Shown here: piece by piece, positions 1 through 9,577 of the stretch
Layout of the letters: each line of letters starts with the position of its first letter
Position numbering within the stretch: position 1 is the stretch's first letter
Source of the DNA: Spirochaetota bacterium
GTDB taxonomy: Bacteria; Spirochaetota; UBA4802; JAKQUI01
DNA length: 36,285 nt
Direction: 5' to 3'
Assembly: GCA_029562645.1 (NCBI GenBank)
Contig: JAKQUI010000075.1
Span: forward strand, 1-36,285
The notes under the pieces: model-generated
Told to the model about the DNA's origin: nothing
The model's input: only the letters and a program-made list of their open reading frames with translations
Database searches by the model: none
Program-made: the position numbers and the translations under genes

Positions 1-49
1 CAATAGTTTCCTTGTGGACATCCAATCCTACATGATATACGGTTCCCAT
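1..49 (-). CDS. IS110-family transposase, N-terminal fragment (cut by window edge)
   Basis: Only the first 16 codons are inside the window. They read MGTVYHVGLDVHKETI, the typical start of IS110/IS1111-family transposases, whose RuvC-like DEDD domain opens with a V-G-L-D-V-H-K pattern; the first catalytic Asp lies in it. The rest of the gene lies to the left. Family assignment rests on this short but characteristic peptide. No other start is possible upstream in a sensible context, and the ATG at 47-49 follows a non-coding leader with inverted repeats (51-126). Confidence 0.75.
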   Translation of the reverse strand, partial: MGTVYHVGLDVHKETI

Positions 50-50
50 C

Positions 51-126
51 GTGACCCCCTTCCCTTGTATTATGGTAATCCCTGTATTATACAGGTAAAT
101 CCACGATTGTGCAAGCAGGGGGTCAC
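51..126. repeat. Inverted repeats in the IS110 leader (element end)
   Basis: A perfect 10-bp inverted repeat, GTGACCCCCT at 51-60 and AGGGGGTCAC at 117-126, encloses a second hairpin, CCTGTA-TTA-TACAGG at 81-95. The block lies immediately upstream of the IS110 transposase start and just before a chromosomal palindromic repeat (138 onward), so the element's left boundary is probably near 126-140. IS110-type elements carry a structured non-coding RNA at one end. This leader is short for that RNA, which favours the IS1111-like layout with the RNA at the other end. That last point is inference. Confidence 0.5.
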
Positions 127-137
127 ATCATATTGTC

Positions 138-237
138 TAACCCCTTCTCCCAAAGGAGAAGGGGAAATAGTATGGAGTTTATTGCTGAAGAGCCCTCTCC
201 TGTGGGAGAGGGCGCGCCGAAGGCGGGGTGAGGTGAC
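138..237. repeat. Palindromic dispersed repeat, copy A
   Basis: Two hairpins in tandem: CCCCTTCTCC/GGAGAAGGGG with a 4-nt loop (141-164) and GCCCTCTCC/GGAGAGGGC with a 4-nt loop (192-213), followed by a GGGGTGAGG tail near 225-233. A second copy of the same architecture lies at 22008-22106. It is a REP/MITE-like intergenic repeat and probably not part of any gene. The IS110 end abuts it. Confidence 0.75.
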
Positions 238-285
238 GTGAGTTTCTTCGAAAAAACATAGAATACCATCCCAAGAGGTGCATCG

Positions 286-2529
286 ATGCGTACGAAGTAT
301 GTCACGTTCGTTCTTCTAACTGTATTCTCCGCCCTCGCGCTTTCCGGTTGTTACGAACAGGGTTCCCTGTACTCGAAGGTTTCGAGCCGGACGCTGCCGG
401 CCGGCGATTTTCTTGTCCACTGGTCCAACCCCGGCGAGGGGAAGGCCTTCGTGGCCGTGCGGCACCGATCCAATCCCGGGCGCGTCCTCTGGTCCACCGA
501 GCCCGGGCAGAACTTTCTTCGCGCGATCATGGCCGACATCGACGTGAAGGAGCACCGCGGCTCGTTCACCGTGAAGGACGACGAGCGGCTCTCCTGCGCC
601 TTCCAGAGCGTGGACGATGTGCGGCTCGACGGGGCCGCGGTGACGATCACCGGCCGGCTGGCGGACGCGAAGGCGAAGAACGGCGCCTCGTACGTTATGA
701 CCTTCCGGCAGGCGTCGGGCGGTCATCTCCGCTTCGAGGCGAGCGTCGCGAAGATCGGCTGCGCGGGCGAGTTCTGCGCGCGCGCCTTCAATCAGATCGA
801 GATCAGCTACGCGTCATCGTCTAATGAAAAGTTCTACGGCTTCGGCGAGCAGTTCACGCATCTCAACCTGAAGGGGCACCGCGTTCCCATCATCAGCCAG
901 GAGGGCGGGGTGGGCCGCGGGCGCGAGCCGGTCACCTCGGCGCTCAATCTCGTCTCGCCCGGCTCCGGCGGAAACGCGTACACCAGCTATATCTCCGTTC
1001 CGCACTACATTACCTCGCTTATGCGTTCCCTCTTTCTCGAGACGACCGAGTACGCCGTCTTCGACCTGCGCGACGACGAATCCGTGAGCGTGAAGATATT
1101 TTCGGACCGCATCGCGGGGCGCATCCTCTACGGCGCGAACCCGCTCGAGCTCATCGAGCGGTATACGGAATACGCCGGCCGCATGAAGGCGCTCCCCGAC
1201 TGGATCGGCTCCGGCGCCATCGTGGGCATGCAGGGCGGCACCGAGCGCGTGTACGAGATCTGGAACCTGCTCGAGGCGCAGGGAACGCCCATCGCCGCCT
1301 TTTGGTTGCAGGACTGGGTGGGCAAGCGCAAGACCATGATCGGCTCGCAGCTCTGGTGGAACTGGGAGCTCGATGCGCTGACCTATCCCGAGTGGGACGG
1401 CCTCGTCGCCGCGATGCACGAGGCGGACATCCGCGCGATGGGCTATATCAACTCCTTCCTGGTCGATCCGGTCCAGAAGGGGAGCTTCGCGCGCAACCTC
1501 TACCGCGAGGCCGTGGACGGCGGCTTCCTGGTGATGAACGGAAACAATCAGCCGTACCCCATCAAGAACACCGACTTCGACGCGGGGATGGTGGACCTCT
1601 CGAATCCCGACGCGCGCGCGTGGATCAAGTCGGTCATCAAGGAGGAGATGATCGCTCGCGGTTTCTCCGGCTGGATGCTCGATTTCGCCGAAGCGCTTCC
1701 CTTCGACGCCGTGATCGCGAGCGGCGATGCCGCCTCGTATCACAATCAATACCCGGTCGAATGGGCGAAAATCAACCAGGAGGCGATCGCCGAGCTTGGC
1801 CTGGACGACGAGATCGTCTTCTTCAACCGCTCCGGCTACACGAAGAGCCCCGGCGCGAGCACGCTCTTCTGGGAGGGCGATCAGATGGTCACCTGGGACG
1901 GCGACGACGGTCTGAAGAGCGCTATCAAGGGGCTCGTCTCCGGCGGCTTCTCGGGCTTCAGTCTCAATCACAGCGACATCGGCGGCTACACCTCGGTGAG
2001 CCTTTCGGTTCTGAACATCTTCAAGCGCGAGAAGGAGCTTCTCATGCGTTGGATGGAGGCGAACGCCTTCACCGCCGCCTTCCGCACGCACGAGGGCAAC
2101 GAGCCCGAAAGGAACGCGCAGTTCTATTCCGACGCCGACACGCTCGCGCAATTCACGCGCTTCGCGAAGGTGTTCCGCGCGCTCGGCTTCTACCGCGCCG
2201 AGCTGATGCGCGACGCCGAGGCGAAGGGCTGGCCGCTCGTGCGCCACATGCTGCTCCACTACCCGAACGATCCCGCCGCGTACGACCTGAAGTACCAGTT
2301 CATGCTGGGCGCCGATTTCATCGTCGCGCCGGTCGTGGACAAGCGCGCCGATTCGGTCCGCTGCTATCTGCCGGCGGGGGAGTGGGTCCACGTGTGGACC
2401 GGGGCTTCGTATAACGCCGGATGGGTTGATGTGGGCGCGCCGATGGGGAAACCGGCGGTGTTTTTTAAGAAGGGATCACCCGCCGGGAGTCGGTTCGTGC
2501 GGAACCTTCGTGGTGAGGGAGTGCTCTGA
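286..2529 (+). CDS. GH31 glycosidase lipoprotein, YihQ (sulfoquinovosidase)-like
   Basis: A 747-residue secreted alpha-glycosidase of family GH31. It opens with a lipoprotein signal peptide ending L-S-G-C (Cys22). The catalytic barrel closely follows E. coli YihQ: Q342-D-W, nucleophile D466 in GWMLDFAEALP, acid/base D532 in WEGDQM, and Y568 in HSDIGGY. The 36-residue spacing from D532 to Y568 equals that from YihQ D472 to Y508. YihQ binds the sulfonate of sulfoquinovose with Q288, R301, W304 and Y508. Here Q342, W358 and Y568 match, but the Arg position is Gln355. The substrate may therefore be sulfoquinovosides bound differently, or an ordinary alpha-glucoside. No sulfoquinovose catabolism genes lie nearby. 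The lipobox implies envelope localisation. Start at 286 is chosen because the signal peptide begins there. Confidence 0.85.
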   Translation: MRTKYVTFVLLTVFSALALSGCYEQGSLYSKVSSRTLPAGDFLVHWSNPGEGKAFVAVRHRSNPGRVLWSTEPGQNFLRAIMADIDVKEHRGSFTVKDDERLSCAFQSVDDVRLDGAAVTITGRLADAKAKNGASYVMTFRQASGGHLRFEASVAKIGCAGEFCARAFNQIEISYASSSNEKFYGFGEQFTHLNLKGHRVPIISQEGGVGRGREPVTSALNLVSPGSGGNAYTSYISVPHYITSLMRSLFLETTEYAVFDLRDDESVSVKIFSDRIAGRILYGANPLELIERYTEYAGRMKALPDWIGSGAIVGMQGGTERVYEIWNLLEAQGTPIAAFWLQDWVGKRKTMIGSQLWWNWELDALTYPEWDGLVAAMHEADIRAMGYINSFLVDPVQKGSFARNLYREAVDGGFLVMNGNNQPYPIKNTDFDAGMVDLSNPDARAWIKSVIKEEMIARGFSGWMLDFAEALPFDAVIASGDAASYHNQYPVEWAKINQEAIAELGLDDEIVFFNRSGYTKSPGASTLFWEGDQMVTWDGDDGLKSAIKGLVSGGFSGFSLNHSDIGGYTSVSLSVLNIFKREKELLMRWMEANAFTAAFRTHEGNEPERNAQFYSDADTLAQFTRFAKVFRALGFYRAELMRDAEAKGWPLVRHMLLHYPNDPAAYDLKYQFMLGADFIVAPVVDKRADSVRCYLPAGEWVHVWTGASYNAGWVDVGAPMGKPAVFFKKGSPAGSRFVRNLRGEGVL

Positions 2530-2754
2530 GCATTCCGACCTCCTGCCCGCGTCGGGCATGTCCGGGATGGGACAGTTGTCTTATGGCCGTACATGCTCAC
2601 GCGATTTTCTCCCGGGAGTGGAGAAGGTTTTAGGAGAATCGAACGGCTTGCGATCCTTTCATGGCGTCAACCGCCGCCACCTGCCGGTTTATGAGGATTG
2701 CGCGCCGCACCGCATGTCGCGATTGTCGCACGCATTCGCATTCGAATACCGCGC

Positions 2755-5700
2755 TCACTCGAACATCCCCCTGAAGGACGAATAGTAATCCAGCATCTCG
2801 CCGTTTACGATCTCGCGCTGTTTTAGAATGATGCCGAACGATTGGATCAGGTGGCCGATCTCGAACCAGAAGGTCCCCGTGCTGCTCGTGGTGAAGATGT
2901 CCTTGCGGAGCAGCGAGTCGATCTCCTCGGTCATGTTCCATGCGGTGAACTGCGCCGCGGGCCGGATGTTCTCGAACAAGTACGTCCCCACGCCGTCCGG
3001 GCTGAAGGCGACCAGTCCGAGCTGCGCCAGTTCATCGTACAGCGTGTCCCCGTACTGCATGTAGACATCGCCGTCCCGTTCGACCGTGAGCTGGTATTTC
3101 CGCAGGAGCTTCGGCAGGTTTGCCGTCAGGTTGGTGAACAGCCTCGAGTAGCGATCGTCGCGGGTGCAGGGTCGGCAGTTCTCACCCCGATCGTCGCAGG
3201 TCTGGCAACTCTCGTCGGAATTATACAGCAGGCTCGCGACGGCCGATCGGACCTTCACGAGATCGTCGGTTGTGATGTCCTGGATGCTGGGCGAGTTGAT
3301 GAACGCGTTCCAGGCCGTGTTGATGCGCCCGGTCAGGAAGTGCGGATTCGTCCGATATTCCTCGTCGGGATGATCCGGGTCCCCCGGGTTGAGCAGTATC
3401 GCGATGATGTCGGCGATATTGTTGAGCTTGTGGCGATGGCGCGCGCCCGCCGGCTCCTGCGCCACGTAATGCGTAACGGCGCCGTTGCCCGGGTTCATGT
3501 CGTAGTCGTATCCATCGTCGTAGGCCTTCTCGATCATCACGCCGCGCGACTTCTGAATGACTGTACGGATGCTGGCCCGATGGTTCGTCTCGTCCCGGTA
3601 ATCCGTGGACGTGAAATATCCCCGGAGGAGCTCCGGCACCTCCATCTCCCGCTCCTCGTAGACGGAGTGGATGATCGAGTCCTTCGCGTAATCAAGCTCG
3701 GTCTCGATATCGAGTCCGTCGCCCCAACGGTAGAGCGTGTCGATGAAGGTCGTGGGGCGATAGTACCGGTGCGGTCGGTCGAATGCCAGCGGCATGCCGT
3801 TCTCGTCGGTGATGCCCGCCGTGAAGTCGGTCAGGACCCGCGACGTCCGCGGCACCGTGGCGAAATCGCCCGCCGCGAACCTCGTCGCATCGCCGCCGAA
3901 GATTCCCTCCATGTTGATGTCGTACTTGTGCGGATTGAACACGTTCGGGCAATCGACGGTTCCGGCGCGATACCACGGGTCCCGGTAGTTGTCGCAGAGC
4001 TCGCTGTACGCGTTCCCCAGCGTGCCGTCGTTCCTGAAGTCGAAGTACGCGGTGATGCCGCCGAAGTCGGTGGAATAGTGCTCATCGTCAAGCACGCCCG
4101 AGGGCATCATGATCCTCCTGATGTCGATGTAGCGGTAATACCGAAGCAGCGCGCCCTCGCCGTCGGTGAAATCAACGTAGGTTACGTCCGCCGGCGCTTC
4201 GCCGTTCTGGTACTCCGCTTGGGTGATCTCGACGTACGTGCCGAAACCGTAGATTGTGTCGCCCCGCTTGAAGTAGCGCGGGTCCGGCACCACGGTCCCC
4301 GCATCGTTCCGGAGTCGATAGATCCCGTCGATCAGCCCCTCCTTGAGGTTGACCCCGGCCAACTTCACCAGCGTGGCGTTGATGTCGTCGATGTTCTTCC
4401 GGACATCGCTCATCGTGAGTCCGGTGGCGTCCAGGCTCCAGTTGTCGAAGCTGAAGTTGTAGAGCTTCTCGATGTCGTTGATGCCGCTGCGTTTGATGAA
4501 GTCGATAATCTGGTGGTAGTCGGTCTCAATGAGCACGTCCGCCGCCTTCTGGATATCCGCGGCCAGTTGCGCCGCCTTCTCGGCGTCGTAGTTCGCCGCT
4601 CCCGGCGCCAGCTGGTTCCCGGCGTCGTCCAGGGGGGTGTAGAGCTGTAGGACGCCGTCGTTGAGCGCCTCCACGCGCGTCATCTTGACGCAGCCGGCGG
4701 TGCAGGCGTCGTAATTCGCCCGGCAGGCCGCCCGGGCCGGTTCATCCTCGATCCCGGAGCAGTCGCACGCCTTGACGCACGTTCGGTACTGCTCGTCGAT
4801 GTGCTTCACGATCAGGAAGTTGTCCAGCGCGATGATTGTCTTGCGCAGCATCTCCTTGAACTCGTCGCTGCGCGAGACGTCCCGCAGGAGGTCCAGGCTC
4901 TCCTCGAGCCGCCGCAGCGATTCGTTGTCGGTGAAGTATCTGAGCTTGTTGATGGGCGTCTCCCAGTTGTGCCGGTTGCTCACGGCCCGGGTCCCGTCCT
5001 CGCGCGTCACGTAATACGGGAGCGGGGCGTCCGCGCCGGTGGCGGTGAGCCGGAAGTTCCCTCCGTTGTTGAGGAAGTTGCGCACAACGTTCCTGACGGC
5101 CCCCTCGACGCTTTCCTTGATGGGATTGAGGTTGTTGAGATTGGCGTACGTGCTCTCGATGACGTACGAGAGCACCCCGTTCCGCGCGCCGATCGCGTCG
5201 CCCGCCATGCCGCCCCGGTCCACCAGGAGGTTCAAGAGCGAGCTCGGGTCGGGGATGGGCGCGGTCCCGCCCGGTGCGTTCCGCGCCTCGTTGAGGGCGC
5301 ACACGGTCATGACGAAATCGTTGATCTGCGTCCGGTAGCCGTCGCGGTCGTAGTAGGCGATCACGCCCCTGTCGATTGCGCTGTAATCCGCCGGGACGAC
5401 GTTCCCGACGCCGTCGAACCCCATGATCCGGCCGTCCTCGTGCAACGTCCCCTGGATGGCGGCGTAGAGGGCGACGAACAGGTCGAACTTCCCTTCCGTC
5501 TCGCCCTCGTAGACACGCCAGGCGGTCGCCTGACCGCTATCGGTAAATGAGGTCGGATAGGAAACGCCGGCCACGCGCGGGATGCGGGGCAGGTCCTTCT
5601 CCTTGATGCTCTGCTCCCTTCCGTTGTCGTCCCGGTAGATCAGCGTGCCGGCCGTGGCGCCCGGGCCCACATAGGACATCGTGTAGTATGTCCGATAGAA

Positions 5701-8700
5701 CTCATTGAATTTCGTCATTGCGTCGGATGTCGGCGACGCAGCCCCCAGGACGTCCCGTGCGCTGTAGACGCTGTCGCCCAGCGTGATCAACGCCTGCAGA
5801 TTGTCCCCGATGACCGCCGGGAGGATCGAGCCGTTTCCGACGGCCGACCAGAGCGCATCGACGATGCTCAGCAGCATGCTGAGGATGCCGGCGGACATGT
5901 TGTCGGGAAGCGGGATGAGGTCGAACAGGAGGGTGATCTTCGACGAGTAGTCGTATTCCATCGCCACGCAGAAATCCTGCGGCCGGAAGCTCGACGCCGC
6001 CATTCTGAAGGTGGCATTGGACTCCTCGATGAGCTTGACCGGATAGGTGGGATTGCCGGCGTCGTCGTTCACCACGTGGTTCGAATCGATGGCCATCGTA
6101 TTGTCGTACACGTGCTCGATGCCGCCGGACCACACCGCGTTGTTGGTCTTGTCGTTCGGCGCCGCCTGGTGGCGTCTCCCGCGGGCCGCGCCGCCGATGC
6201 CGTTGAAATTGATGGTCACGTAGGTGTAGATCTCCGTCTTGATGTTGCACAGCGACTTGTTGATGAGCGGGATCGTGATGATGTCCTTGTCGAGCATGCC
6301 GTGGATGGGCAGCAGGTATACGTACTTCTTGTAGTTGAGCAGCCACTGGAAGTTCTTCCGCATTGCCTCCTCGCGGGTGGCGCAGTCGAGCACGACCTGT
6401 CGGTCATACGTCCCCGGATCGTCGGGATTGACGGCGTTCGCATAGCTCCCGTCCTGGGTGATGTTCATGCCGACCGGGCTGCTTTTACGGAAATATCCGT
6501 ACCGCGAGTTGTGCGTCGGCTTGTAGATCGCCTCGAAATAGTGGTATCGGCCCCGGTCGTATTTGAGGCCGGGCCCCTTGTTCCCCCATTCCATCCCGAT
6601 CATCTGGTACCAGTCCGTGTACCAGTCGTTCCGGTATTTGCACTCCGACCCGTTGGGGGCCTTGCCGAGGTACGTGTAGGGGCCGTAGCCCTCCCAGCAG
6701 GCCAGCGCGATCTCCGAATTGAGCCAGTCCGACGTGTTCAGGACGTCATTGCCGGTGGCTGGGTTATGCCGGGTTATGCCGAAGAGGTCGCCCTGCGAGG
6801 GAGAAAAAACGCCATGCAACGCCGCGCCCGGATTGTTGCTCCCCACGCGCTGGCGGAAGGTCCCCGGCTGCAGCACCTCCATGACCGGCATCTGGTACTG
6901 CGAGGAGAAGGTCGTCCACGACGGCGGGGCGGTGTTGGGCCTGATGGACCCGCTGGCGATATGATACCCATAGGACGGGCTCCGTCTGATGGTGGCGTCC
7001 TCGAGGCAATACACCCGCCACGATCCGAACAGCTCGAGCAGCCAATCGATCGAATCATCCACGTAGTCCATGGCGTTGAGGTAGTTCCGGGAGCGCAGCG
7101 GCGAGCCGAGCGAGTTCAGGACGTTCCGCAGCGAGAGTTCCGTCTTCGCGTTGTTCGGATCGACCATGCCCCCGCCGGCGGCGAAGAGATAGACGAAGTT
7201 GGTCAGGAGCGACAGGCCGTTTCCCGTGTAGCCGGGAACCCGCGGATCCTTGCCGTCCCGGTCCAGTATGACCAGGTTCCGGATGTTGGTGGTCAGGGTG
7301 CCGAAGAGGGTCTGCAGGTTGCGATTGGGATCGCCGAAAAACGCCTGGCCGTCCTCGGGGCCGAACGCCCACTTGCCCTCGGACGCCTTGTAATAGCTCG
7401 ACAGCGTATAGAACTTCAGGTTGGTCATGACGGACTCGATGATGTTCTCCGGCCGTCTGTCATTTCCAGTGCTTGAATACGACAGCCCCACCGTCTTGAA
7501 AGTCCCGTTGGCGTTATCGTCGTACCCGCCGAGGCCGTCGCTGTTGAGGATGTCGTTCACTTGGCGACGGAACGGCTTCAGGAGCGCATCGGAGCTCAGC
7601 ACCCGCCCCAGGGCCGTCACGGCTCCGCCGGGGCTCACCAGGCCGGGGAAGAATGTGGACGCGCCGGCGGTCGGGGAATACGTGTGGCCGTTCCACAGCA
7701 AGTCGGTCATCCGGTCCTGGGGAAAGTTCGCCAGCACCGTGTTCCATCGGGGCACCACGCCGCGCCGCGCCGCATCACCCTTGAGCCAGCGCAGGATGTC
7801 GTTGTTCACGAAATCGAAGAGGGGAACGTCCTCGAGGCGGTCGTACCAGTCCATGTCGTGATACAGCGCCCCCAGGAACCATTTGGAATACAGGCCGTCG
7901 TCGTTCGATTGCGCCGCGGCGTCCGGCCCGATGTTGTACTTGCGCGAGCGGCGCTTCGCTGATTCCGAAAGATACAGCGATTCGTCGTTGAGGAACTTCT
8001 TCCCCGATTCGAGCACGTCGATGCTTCGCTCGACCGCGCCGTCGGTGACGATGTCGAAGACGGGTCGCTGCACCTTGGGGAAGAGATCGTTGATGAGATA
8101 CTCGCCGATGGAGTACTTCAGCGGATCGGCGCCGGGGGCCATCCAATCCGCGATCTCCTTCTCGATGGCGGTGATTCCGGTGAACGGATCGTTCGTTTCA
8201 AGATAGTCGATGAAGCTGAACATCTTCTGCTCGATGTCCCAGTGCTCTTCGATCACCGACTCGATGCTTTTTCGGATGATGGTGGACAGGTCCTGGAGCC
8301 CCTCGCCGTCTCCGTACAGCGTACGGGCGAAGCTGATGTTCTCGATCAGGGTGTTCACGCCCGCGTACCCGATGCTCTCGAGTTCCTGTCCCTGTCCGAA
8401 GAGGCGCCAGGGGTAGGCCGACGTCTCGGCGGGATCGTAGGCTTCGGCGGAATCGAACAGCGCATTGCCGTTCGCGTCGACCCAGTAGCCGCCGTCGGAA
8501 TTCACGTCGTCCCAGTTTCGCAACGCGACAAGCAGGTCCATGATGACTCCCGCGCCCTCGGACATGACGGTCGGATCGAGATCGAGGATCGCCTTCACGA
8601 TGTCGACGGTGGTGTCGAGCGAGTCGGGGTCCCGCATGTACGCGTCGTGGAACGAATTGAAACTTTTCGACAGCTTGTCCACCGTTTCGGGGAAAATCGC

Positions 8701-8994
8701 CTTTGCGCCGGGGGTTTCGGGCAGGTAGAGCGCCTCGCCGGTGCGGACCATCAGCTCGCCCAGCAGGTCGGGATTGGCGAACATCAGGTCGTTCATTTTC
8801 CGGTTGAATTCTCGGGGCTCGAGATTGCTGAAGGCGGACTTGAGCGCGGGAGATTCGTTGAGCACCTCGAAGAGCATGACCGTATCGTTCGGCTCGGTCT
8901 GCTGGAATGTCTGGTCGCCGTCAGTTTTCGAACATCCAAAAGCGAAAAAACCCGACAGTATGGCTGCTGTAAAAAGCAGTGCGATGCTTTTCAT
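2755..8994 (-). CDS. Giant (2079 aa) lipoprotein of unknown function
   Basis: One uninterrupted 2079-codon frame with a lipoprotein signal (lipobox F-A-F-G-C, Cys21) and a strong Shine-Dalgarno (GAGGGGG) just upstream of the ATG. I recognise no catalytic family. The mature protein is acidic, rich in Asp, Asn and Tyr, and has no obvious tandem repeats. Two Cys clusters stand out: about residues 1402-1440 (CVKACDC, ANYDACTAGC) and about 1928-1950 (CQTCDDRGENCRPC). These could form disulfides outside the cytoplasm or bind metal. It is monocistronic: the GH31 gene converges on its 3' end and the 5' side is a long intergenic gap. It is probably anchored at the cell surface or in the periplasm. The gene is real, judging by length, codon use, ribosome site and lipobox; the function is unknown. 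Confidence 0.85.
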   Translation of the reverse strand: MKSIALLFTAAILSGFFAFGCSKTDGDQTFQQTEPNDTVMLFEVLNESPALKSAFSNLEPREFNRKMNDLMFANPDLLGELMVRTGEALYLPETPGAKAIFPETVDKLSKSFNSFHDAYMRDPDSLDTTVDIVKAILDLDPTVMSEGAGVIMDLLVALRNWDDVNSDGGYWVDANGNALFDSAEAYDPAETSAYPWRLFGQGQELESIGYAGVNTLIENISFARTLYGDGEGLQDLSTIIRKSIESVIEEHWDIEQKMFSFIDYLETNDPFTGITAIEKEIADWMAPGADPLKYSIGEYLINDLFPKVQRPVFDIVTDGAVERSIDVLESGKKFLNDESLYLSESAKRRSRKYNIGPDAAAQSNDDGLYSKWFLGALYHDMDWYDRLEDVPLFDFVNNDILRWLKGDAARRGVVPRWNTVLANFPQDRMTDLLWNGHTYSPTAGASTFFPGLVSPGGAVTALGRVLSSDALLKPFRRQVNDILNSDGLGGYDDNANGTFKTVGLSYSSTGNDRRPENIIESVMTNLKFYTLSSYYKASEGKWAFGPEDGQAFFGDPNRNLQTLFGTLTTNIRNLVILDRDGKDPRVPGYTGNGLSLLTNFVYLFAAGGGMVDPNNAKTELSLRNVLNSLGSPLRSRNYLNAMDYVDDSIDWLLELFGSWRVYCLEDATIRRSPSYGYHIASGSIRPNTAPPSWTTFSSQYQMPVMEVLQPGTFRQRVGSNNPGAALHGVFSPSQGDLFGITRHNPATGNDVLNTSDWLNSEIALACWEGYGPYTYLGKAPNGSECKYRNDWYTDWYQMIGMEWGNKGPGLKYDRGRYHYFEAIYKPTHNSRYGYFRKSSPVGMNITQDGSYANAVNPDDPGTYDRQVVLDCATREEAMRKNFQWLLNYKKYVYLLPIHGMLDKDIITIPLINKSLCNIKTEIYTYVTINFNGIGGAARGRRHQAAPNDKTNNAVWSGGIEHVYDNTMAIDSNHVVNDDAGNPTYPVKLIEESNATFRMAASSFRPQDFCVAMEYDYSSKITLLFDLIPLPDNMSAGILSMLLSIVDALWSAVGNGSILPAVIGDNLQALITLGDSVYSARDVLGAASPTSDAMTKFNEFYRTYYTMSYVGPGATAGTLIYRDDNGREQSIKEKDLPRIPRVAGVSYPTSFTDSGQATAWRVYEGETEGKFDLFVALYAAIQGTLHEDGRIMGFDGVGNVVPADYSAIDRGVIAYYDRDGYRTQINDFVMTVCALNEARNAPGGTAPIPDPSSLLNLLVDRGGMAGDAIGARNGVLSYVIESTYANLNNLNPIKESVEGAVRNVVRNFLNNGGNFRLTATGADAPLPYYVTREDGTRAVSNRHNWETPINKLRYFTDNESLRRLEESLDLLRDVSRSDEFKEMLRKTIIALDNFLIVKHIDEQYRTCVKACDCSGIEDEPARAACRANYDACTAGCVKMTRVEALNDGVLQLYTPLDDAGNQLAPGAANYDAEKAAQLAADIQKAADVLIETDYHQIIDFIKRSGINDIEKLYNFSFDNWSLDATGLTMSDVRKNIDDINATLVKLAGVNLKEGLIDGIYRLRNDAGTVVPDPRYFKRGDTIYGFGTYVEITQAEYQNGEAPADVTYVDFTDGEGALLRYYRYIDIRRIMMPSGVLDDEHYSTDFGGITAYFDFRNDGTLGNAYSELCDNYRDPWYRAGTVDCPNVFNPHKYDINMEGIFGGDATRFAAGDFATVPRTSRVLTDFTAGITDENGMPLAFDRPHRYYRPTTFIDTLYRWGDGLDIETELDYAKDSIIHSVYEEREMEVPELLRGYFTSTDYRDETNHRASIRTVIQKSRGVMIEKAYDDGYDYDMNPGNGAVTHYVAQEPAGARHRHKLNNIADIIAILLNPGDPDHPDEEYRTNPHFLTGRINTAWNAFINSPSIQDITTDDLVKVRSAVASLLYNSDESCQTCDDRGENCRPCTRDDRYSRLFTNLTANLPKLLRKYQLTVERDGDVYMQYGDTLYDELAQLGLVAFSPDGVGTYLFENIRPAAQFTAWNMTEEIDSLLRKDIFTTSSTGTFWFEIGHLIQSFGIILKQREIVNGEMLDYYSSFRGMFE

Positions 8995-9080
8995 CGAATC
9001 CCCCTCGATATCCGGATGAAGAACAAATTTCGAACAGATCTGAGATTTTTTATTAGAGTCGTTGCAAAACAGGATTTCCT

Positions 9081-9200
9081 GTCATTGCGAGGAGCGATAG
9101 CGACGAAGCAATCCGGCGCTTTCGATGGAAAGCCACGGTATTGGGCCAGGTGCTCATGTTGCACGGGTTGTACCGCACGGATCGCTTCGCTCGCGATGAC
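9081..9200. repeat. Dispersed inverted-repeat element
   Basis: The left arm at 9081-9115 begins GTCATTGCGAGGAGCG and the right arm at 9176-9200 ends CGCTCGCGATGAC; the arms are imperfect reverse complements around a spacer of about 60 bp. This arm sequence is a widespread intergenic repeat in many environmental bacteria (from memory, not searched here). It lies between the giant lipoprotein and the AraC-type receptor and encodes nothing convincing. Confidence 0.65.
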
Positions 9201-9577
9201 ATCGAGTTGCACAACAAGTCTATGAAAACTGCGCCGAAAAGAATCAAAACCGACCGGCTGGTAGTAATATGATGTTTTTTTATGATCCCGTCTTGCCAAT
9301 AATGGCAATACCCATATTTGGCATGAGATTGTCGCGAGCGCATCATGCGTTCGGAACGTCAAACGAGAGCCAAACACAGGCGACCTGTTTTTGTCATGGC
9401 GCCCGTCGGGGCGTCGGGGGTCAGAGCCTCATGGTTTATTTTTCTGCAGGTGGAAGCAAAAAAATGGATTGTCAGTATTGTGGTGATGGTTTCCTGTTAT
9501 CTCAACGCGCGGCGATACAGAGAACGTCGCGTCCGCACACTGCAGATAACAACGAGATGACACGTCGGGATAACAAC
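9201..9577. other. Intergenic region upstream of the AraC-type receptor
   Basis: The reading frame of the downstream gene stays open through here, but the peptide it would add is unlike any signal or domain, and the real signal peptide starts at 9578. A near-palindrome (TTGCCAATAATGGCAA, 9294-9309) could be an operator or part of a promoter. I see no other gene. Confidence 0.4.

Noticed and set aside
814-2391. Long (525-codon) minus-strand frame opposite the GH31 gene
   Set aside because: Arg/His/Val-rich composition typical of the antisense of a GC-rich gene; no domain, and GH31 on the plus strand is unambiguous.
2842-4650. 602-codon plus-strand frame opposite the giant lipoprotein
   Set aside because: Shadow frame with low-complexity Arg/Val composition and no ribosome site.
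9269-9577. N-terminal extension of the AraC-type receptor to 9269
   Set aside because: It would place a 103-residue non-signal peptide before a clear signal peptide; the frame is open only by chance.
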